NCBI GenBank assembly: GCA_910585795.1 | Contig: CAJUFV010000091.1 | Coordinates: forward strand, 1-8,525 | DNA length: 8,525 nucleotides | Direction: 5' to 3' | Source of the DNA: an uncultured Clostridia bacterium | GTDB taxonomy: Bacteria; Bacillota; Clostridia; UBA1381 | Shown: positions 5,934 to 8,525 of the stretch, one piece after another | Position numbering within the stretch: position 1 is the first letter of the stretch | How the letters are laid out: the number at the start of each line of letters is the position of its first letter | The notes under the pieces: generated by a model | The model's database searches: none | What the model saw: the letters and a program-made list of their open reading frames with translations, nothing else | Told to the model about the DNA's origin: nothing | Translations under genes and position numbers: made by a program

Positions 5934-6500
5934 ATGAAAAAATTCAATATTATCTACGCTGACCCTCCATGGACTTTTAAAACATATTCCGCAAAAGGAA
6001 AGGAAAAGAAATCAGCAGAATGTCATTATCATTGTATGACAATAGAAGATATATATAATCTGCCTATTGAAAATATAGCAGATGATAGTTGTGTTTTGTT
6101 TTTATGGGTTACATTCCCTCTATTGCAGGAAGGATTAGAAACAATAAGACGTTGGGGGTTCTCGTATAAGACGGTTGCTTTTAACTGGGTAAAAAAGAAT
6201 AAAAAATCAGATAGTTGGTTTTGGGGACTTGGTTATTGGACACGTTCAAATAGCGAGTTATGTCTGCTTGCAACTAAGGGTAGACCAGCTAGAAACAGCC
6301 GTTCTGTTCATCAGATTTGCGATGAGAGAGTTATGCAACACAGTAAAAAACCGCCTGAAATTAGAGATAAAATTGTTGAGCTTTGCGGAGATGTGCCTCG
6401 TATTGAACTTTTTGCGAGAGAAACTTGCGATGGTTGGGTTAGTGTTGGAGATGAAATTGATGGCTCTGATATTAGAGATGCAATAAAAGAATATTTGTAA
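5934..6500 (+). CDS. MT-A70-family adenine methyltransferase
   Basis: A 188-aa protein. The catalytic motif DPPW (10-13) follows the strand FNIIYA, the arrangement of the MT-A70 class of N6-adenine methyltransferases. Other family marks are HYHCMTIEDI (31-40), VLFLWVT (54-60), GYWTRSNSELCLLATKG (100-116) and HSKKPPEIRDKIVELCGD (136-153) leading to IELFARE. It uses S-adenosylmethionine to methylate adenine, and DNA is the likely substrate in a phage. The target sequence cannot be read from the protein. No restriction enzyme is beside it, so it looks like a solitary phage methyltransferase, perhaps for shielding DNA from the host. GAGG (5922-5925) lies 8 nt before the ATG. Its sampled base composition is more A/T-rich than that of a sampled downstream gene. 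Confidence 0.9.
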   Translation: MKKFNIIYADPPWTFKTYSAKGKEKKSAECHYHCMTIEDIYNLPIENIADDSCVLFLWVTFPLLQEGLETIRRWGFSYKTVAFNWVKKNKKSDSWFWGLGYWTRSNSELCLLATKGRPARNSRSVHQICDERVMQHSKKPPEIRDKIVELCGDVPRIELFARETCDGWVSVGDEIDGSDIRDAIKEYL

Positions 6501-6522
6501 TTAACGATTTCGGAGGTAGACA

Positions 6523-6750
6523 ATGAAAGATGTTGAATGGTCTGACATATTCGGAGAAGGCGAGATAGTTGCTTCCTGCGATAATTGTGGAAAAGAAGAA
6601 AGATATGAGTTTACAGATAATTTCCCCGATTATCGTGCATTTCAGGAGGAGCTTAAAGACCTCGGATGGAAACCGTGTAAAGTACACGGTAATTGGTATG
6701 ATTTTTGCTGCGAAAAATGCAGGAATGAATATATAAAGAATAACGCATAG
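6523..6750 (+). CDS. Zinc-ribbon small phage protein (75 aa)
   Basis: Cys19-x2-Cys22 (CDNC) and Cys63-x2-Cys66 (CEKC, with Cys62 beside it) frame a compact domain with a central helix and DLGWKPCKVHGNWYDFC. This is a plausible four-Cys zinc ribbon. I recognise the general type from phage early regions but know no function. GGAGG (6512-6516) lies 6 nt before the ATG. The 22-nt gap before the ribosome-bound start, following the methyltransferase, is the largest in the window. A 19-nt inverted repeat (6672-6690) lies inside the gene. Because it codes for KPCKVHG, the repeat may be incidental. Confidence 0.75.
   Translation: MKDVEWSDIFGEGEIVASCDNCGKEERYEFTDNFPDYRAFQEELKDLGWKPCKVHGNWYDFCCEKCRNEYIKNNA
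6672..6690. repeat. Perfect 8-bp inverted repeat with 3-nt loop
   Basis: ACCGTGTA (6672-6679) and TACACGGT (6683-6690) are exact reverse complements around the loop AAG. It could form a short RNA hairpin or be a protein-binding dyad. No T-run follows closely, so it is not a typical terminator. It is within a coding region, and about one such repeat with a loop up to 10 nt would be expected by chance in this length. Confidence 0.5.
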
Positions 6751-6761
6751 GAGGATTTATA

Positions 6762-7346
6762 ATGGAAAACGAGCAGAAGAAGGGTATTTACAAGTTGAAT
6801 CTTGACAGTGATGTATTTCTTGGGTTGAAAACGGACTTCAATCAGATATTGAGAAGAACACTGTCCAATATGGAAAGCAAGCACAGCGATGAAGCAGAAA
6901 TAACCGTAAACTTGAAAATAAGCACTTCAAGCGATATGGTTCCTGATTTCATCGCCGGCAACGGAATGAACAGGGAAATTGTACGTCCGAAGTTTGTACA
7001 TAAAGTCGCATCCATAATGAAGATTCAGGATAAGAAAACCGGTCAGGTCAGCGGAGATTATGAGCTTGTATGGGATGAAGAAAGCTGTCAGTTCATAATG
7101 AAGGCTGTTGATAACGGTCAGATCACGATGGATGAAGTTGAAAACGGCAATGTTGCGGAATCGCCGGAAGTTCCTCAGCTTAACGCTGCGAAGGCACAGC
7201 TTGGCTTCGGTAATGATTCGGATGGCAGTGTTATTGAAGCCGATTACAGAGAGGTAGACCCTGAAAATGAAGAATCAGAACAGGAAGAAAATAATGGTGA
7301 TTCTGAAGAAGAAGTCGGCTACGGATATGATGAACCTGAAGAATAA
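6762..7346 (+). CDS. Conserved phage protein with acidic C-terminal tail, unknown function
   Basis: A 194-aa protein. Residues 9-115 look like one folded domain: a helix NLDSDVFLGLKTDFNQILRR, a strand-rich stretch AEITVNLKIS, then RPKFVHKVASIM and SGDYELVWDEES. I recognise this as a recurrent Clostridia phage early protein, but no activity is known to me. From about 118 it becomes a disordered acidic linker with VIEADYREVD (157-166), nearly the same as VIEGDYTEVD in Bet, and ends in a Glu-rich tail. AGGAGG (6749-6754) lies 7 nt before the ATG. Its motif, its acidic tail and its place before ssb suggest a link to recombination or replication, which is inference. It holds the second of the two GATC sites (7121). 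Confidence 0.75.
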   Translation: MENEQKKGIYKLNLDSDVFLGLKTDFNQILRRTLSNMESKHSDEAEITVNLKISTSSDMVPDFIAGNGMNREIVRPKFVHKVASIMKIQDKKTGQVSGDYELVWDEESCQFIMKAVDNGQITMDEVENGNVAESPEVPQLNAAKAQLGFGNDSDGSVIEADYREVDPENEESEQEENNGDSEEEVGYGYDEPEE

Positions 7347-7362
7347 TTGACAGGAGGATAAA

Positions 7363-7605
7363 ATGGGTATATTTTTCAGAAAAAGAAAGGCGAGAAGAAA
7401 ATCATCGGTCAGACATTCTTATACCGGAGAAGAATTTATGGCTACTGTAAAGGCAATGACTGATGATTTCTGCAAAGATATTGCTAAAACGGAAAGAAGG
7501 CAGCGACTCACAGCAAAAGGAATAGGCACGTATGAAGTGAAAAGGTCGGAGGCGGCTCCTGTACCGTTGCTTATACCTGCAACGCCTTGCTATAACAGGA
7601 GGTAG
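7363..7605 (+). CDS. Hypothetical basic protein (80 aa)
   Basis: I do not recognise this protein. The N-terminus is highly basic (FFRKRKARRKSSVRH, residues 4-18), followed by a likely amphipathic helix EEFMATVKAMTDDFCKDIAKTERRQRL (23-49) and a Pro-rich end. A nucleic-acid-binding or membrane-peripheral role would fit the charge, but neither is shown. AGGAGG (7352-7357) lies 5 nt before the ATG. It is followed closely by the next small gene, again with its own strong AGGAGG. Confidence 0.65.
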   Translation: MGIFFRKRKARRKSSVRHSYTGEEFMATVKAMTDDFCKDIAKTERRQRLTAKGIGTYEVKRSEAAPVPLLIPATPCYNRR

Positions 7606-7608
7606 AGT

Positions 7609-7803
7609 ATGAGCAGATATACGATGAAGTATGTCATTATGGAACACGATGGAGATTCGGCAACAATTCCTTGTGATGACAATAGGACCATAAGAGAATT
7701 CAAAAGTCAAGGATATAAGATTACAAACAGAATAAAGGCGATTCATCCTTTAAAGATGAATATATGCCACATTATAAAGAAGAACGGAGGTTATAACAAA
7801 TGA
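7609..7803 (+). CDS. Hypothetical small protein (64 aa)
   Basis: I do not recognise this protein. It opens with a strand (YTMKYVIMEH), then a polar stretch with DDNRTIREFKSQGYKI, and a basic end (IIKKNGGYNK). It could be a single small alpha/beta domain. AGGAGGT (7597-7603) lies about 6 nt before the ATG. Its stop overlaps the next gene's start in ATGA (7800-7803), so the two are probably translationally coupled. Confidence 0.6.
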   Translation: MSRYTMKYVIMEHDGDSATIPCDDNRTIREFKSQGYKITNRIKAIHPLKMNICHIIKKNGGYNK

Positions 7804-8042
7804 AACAGGTCGTGAAAGTCAAATTTGTAGATAATGAAGGAGAGCCTAAGGGAAAAGATTATTTCTACTTCTGCAATGTTCCGCATATTGCTCTTGGTGA
7901 TTTTGTAAATGCACCGGTAACTCCGAGAACTCCGGAAGACAAACCTTTCAGGAAGGCGATAATTTCTCAGGTCAATGTTCCGGAAAAAGAGATTGAGCCA
8001 TTCAAGGAATATGCGAAGACAATTACTGAAAGGATTGAATAG
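7800..8042 (+). CDS. Small beta-rich phage protein, unknown function (80 aa)
   Basis: An 80-aa protein. The layout is a strand QVVKVKFV, a turn with GEPKGKDYFYFCNV, the phrase LGDFVNAPV (32-40), a strand KAIISQVNVP (52-61) and a C-terminal helix EIEPFKEYAKTI. The 'a-GD-V-v-P ... a-v-v-V' pattern looks like a small beta barrel, and it reminds me of the N-terminal part of PriA proteins. That is a weak resemblance, not an assignment. GGAGG (7786-7790) lies 9 nt before the ATG. It stands directly before ssb, with a 3-nt gap to it, which suggests a replication-linked role (inference). Confidence 0.65.
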   Translation: MKQVVKVKFVDNEGEPKGKDYFYFCNVPHIALGDFVNAPVTPRTPEDKPFRKAIISQVNVPEKEIEPFKEYAKTITERIE

Positions 8043-8045
8043 TCT

Positions 8046-8435
8046 ATGAATTCGGTTAATCTTATGGGTAGAGTAACAAAGGACATATCGTTGAGACAGA
8101 CACCGAACGGAGTGAATGTGTGCAGCTTCAGTATAGCTGTACGCAGACCGCACTCCTCAAAGAATGAAACGGATTTTTTCACCTGCGTAGCTTGGAGAAA
8201 ACTTGCTGAAACATTATCAGTATATGTCAAGAAAGGCGATATGATAGGTGTTACAGGCTACCTTTATAACAGAAAACACAAAGGAAATGATGGTGTTGAG
8301 CGTGAAGTCACAGAGTTAAACGTTGATGACATTTCGTTTTCATCAAGTAAAAGCAAGACTCAGGAAACTCCGTCCGGCATCAATAGCGATGGCTTCGAGG
8401 ATATTGAAGGGCAGGAAGACGATTTGCCGTTCTAA
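8046..8435 (+). CDS. ssb: Single-stranded DNA-binding protein
   Basis: A 129-aa protein. Residues 1-100 form the OB fold of bacterial SSB: NSVNLMGRVTKDISLRQ, the FSIAVRRP strand, DFFTCVAWRKLAETL (43-57), YVKKGDMIGVTGYL (60-73) and the final strand. A short linker (101-118) leads to the acidic tip QEDDLPF, the usual SSB docking tail for replication and repair proteins. It protects single strands and is a likely partner of the annealing protein and of the host or phage replication proteins. AAGGA (8030-8034) is 11 nt before the ATG. The phage protein is shorter than most host SSBs (about 150-180 aa) because its linker is short. Confidence 0.95.
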   Translation: MNSVNLMGRVTKDISLRQTPNGVNVCSFSIAVRRPHSSKNETDFFTCVAWRKLAETLSVYVKKGDMIGVTGYLYNRKHKGNDGVEREVTELNVDDISFSSSKSKTQETPSGINSDGFEDIEGQEDDLPF

Positions 8436-8448
8436 ACAAAGGAGATAT

Positions 8449-8525
8449 ATGTCAGTGAAAAAAGAATCGGTAGTTTTAGAAAAATGTCCGTTCTGCGGAG
8501 GAAAAGCTTCTCCTTTTGGACGGAA
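8449..8525 (+). CDS. Lar-like restriction alleviation protein, N-terminal part
   Basis: Only 25 codons and two bases lie in the window. It starts MSVKKESVVLEKCPFCGG. The CPFCGG zinc knuckle at residues 13-18 is typical of the Lar family (restriction alleviation proteins of phages and prophages), usually followed by a second Cys pair, which is beyond the edge. Lar reduces the effect of type I restriction in the Rac prophage. The same knuckle also occurs in other small phage zinc proteins, so this is a likely but not certain call. AAAGGAG (8438-8444) precedes the ATG, 13 nt after the ssb stop. Confidence 0.6.
   Translation, partial: MSVKKESVVLEKCPFCGGKASPFGR

Noticed and set aside
6229..6486. 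Plus-strand open frame within the methyltransferase gene
   Set aside because: It lies in another frame of a gene with clear MT-A70 motifs and has no supporting ribosome binding site or recognisable product.
6700..6722. T-run and CTGC/GCAG pairing considered as a terminator
   Set aside because: The T-run precedes the stem, the stem is four bases, and it lies inside the zinc-ribbon coding sequence.

Overview
The window is a tightly packed, single-direction (+ strand) block of phage early genes. It probably comes from a prophage or temperate phage of a low-to-moderate GC Firmicute (Clostridia-like, possibly a gut species). Evidence for this: an XRE-type HTH gene behind a near-consensus sigma-A-type promoter, consistent AGGAGG-type ribosome binding sites, many 4-nt and longer gene overlaps, and a recognisable set of recombination and replication proteins. 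There are no structural, lysis or integrase genes, no tRNAs, no IS elements and no CRISPR array. The largest gap between genes is 22 nt.

Layout. 1-86: promoter with an operator-like dyad between -35 and -10. 87-335: small HTH regulator. 322-1128: four very small proteins of unknown function that overlap heavily or closely follow one another, including one two-helix membrane protein and one Cys-rich protein. 1118-3777: recombination module made of a PD-(D/E)XK (RecB/Cas4-like) nuclease, an unknown protein, a coiled-coil RecT-associated protein and a Bet/RecT single-strand annealing protein. 3781-5477: replication module made of a Lin1244/Lin1753-type (DnaD-like) initiator, a zinc-binding DnaC/DnaI-type helicase loader, and a 55-aa gene whose start lies inside the loader gene. 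5486-6500: RusA-type Holliday junction resolvase and an MT-A70 adenine methyltransferase. 6523-8042: a zinc-ribbon protein, a conserved phage protein with an acidic tail, and three small unknowns. 8046-8435: single-stranded DNA-binding protein with a complete acidic tail. 8449-8525: the first 25 codons of a Lar-like zinc protein, cut by the window edge.

How the genes work together (inference from families): the initiator and loader would recruit the host replicative helicase to the phage origin, SSB coats the exposed strands, and the nuclease, Bet and RusA process, anneal and resolve recombination intermediates. The methyltransferase and the Lar-like protein point to defence against host restriction.

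The most striking non-gene signal is base-level. GATC occurs only twice in 8.5 kb, against about 31 expected. GGCC (2), GCGC (1) and CGCG (0) are also nearly absent, while CCGG is common. This looks like a footprint of past selection by restriction enzymes. A second signal is a ten-residue motif, VIE[G/A]DY-x-EVD, shared by Bet and the otherwise unknown acidic-tail protein.
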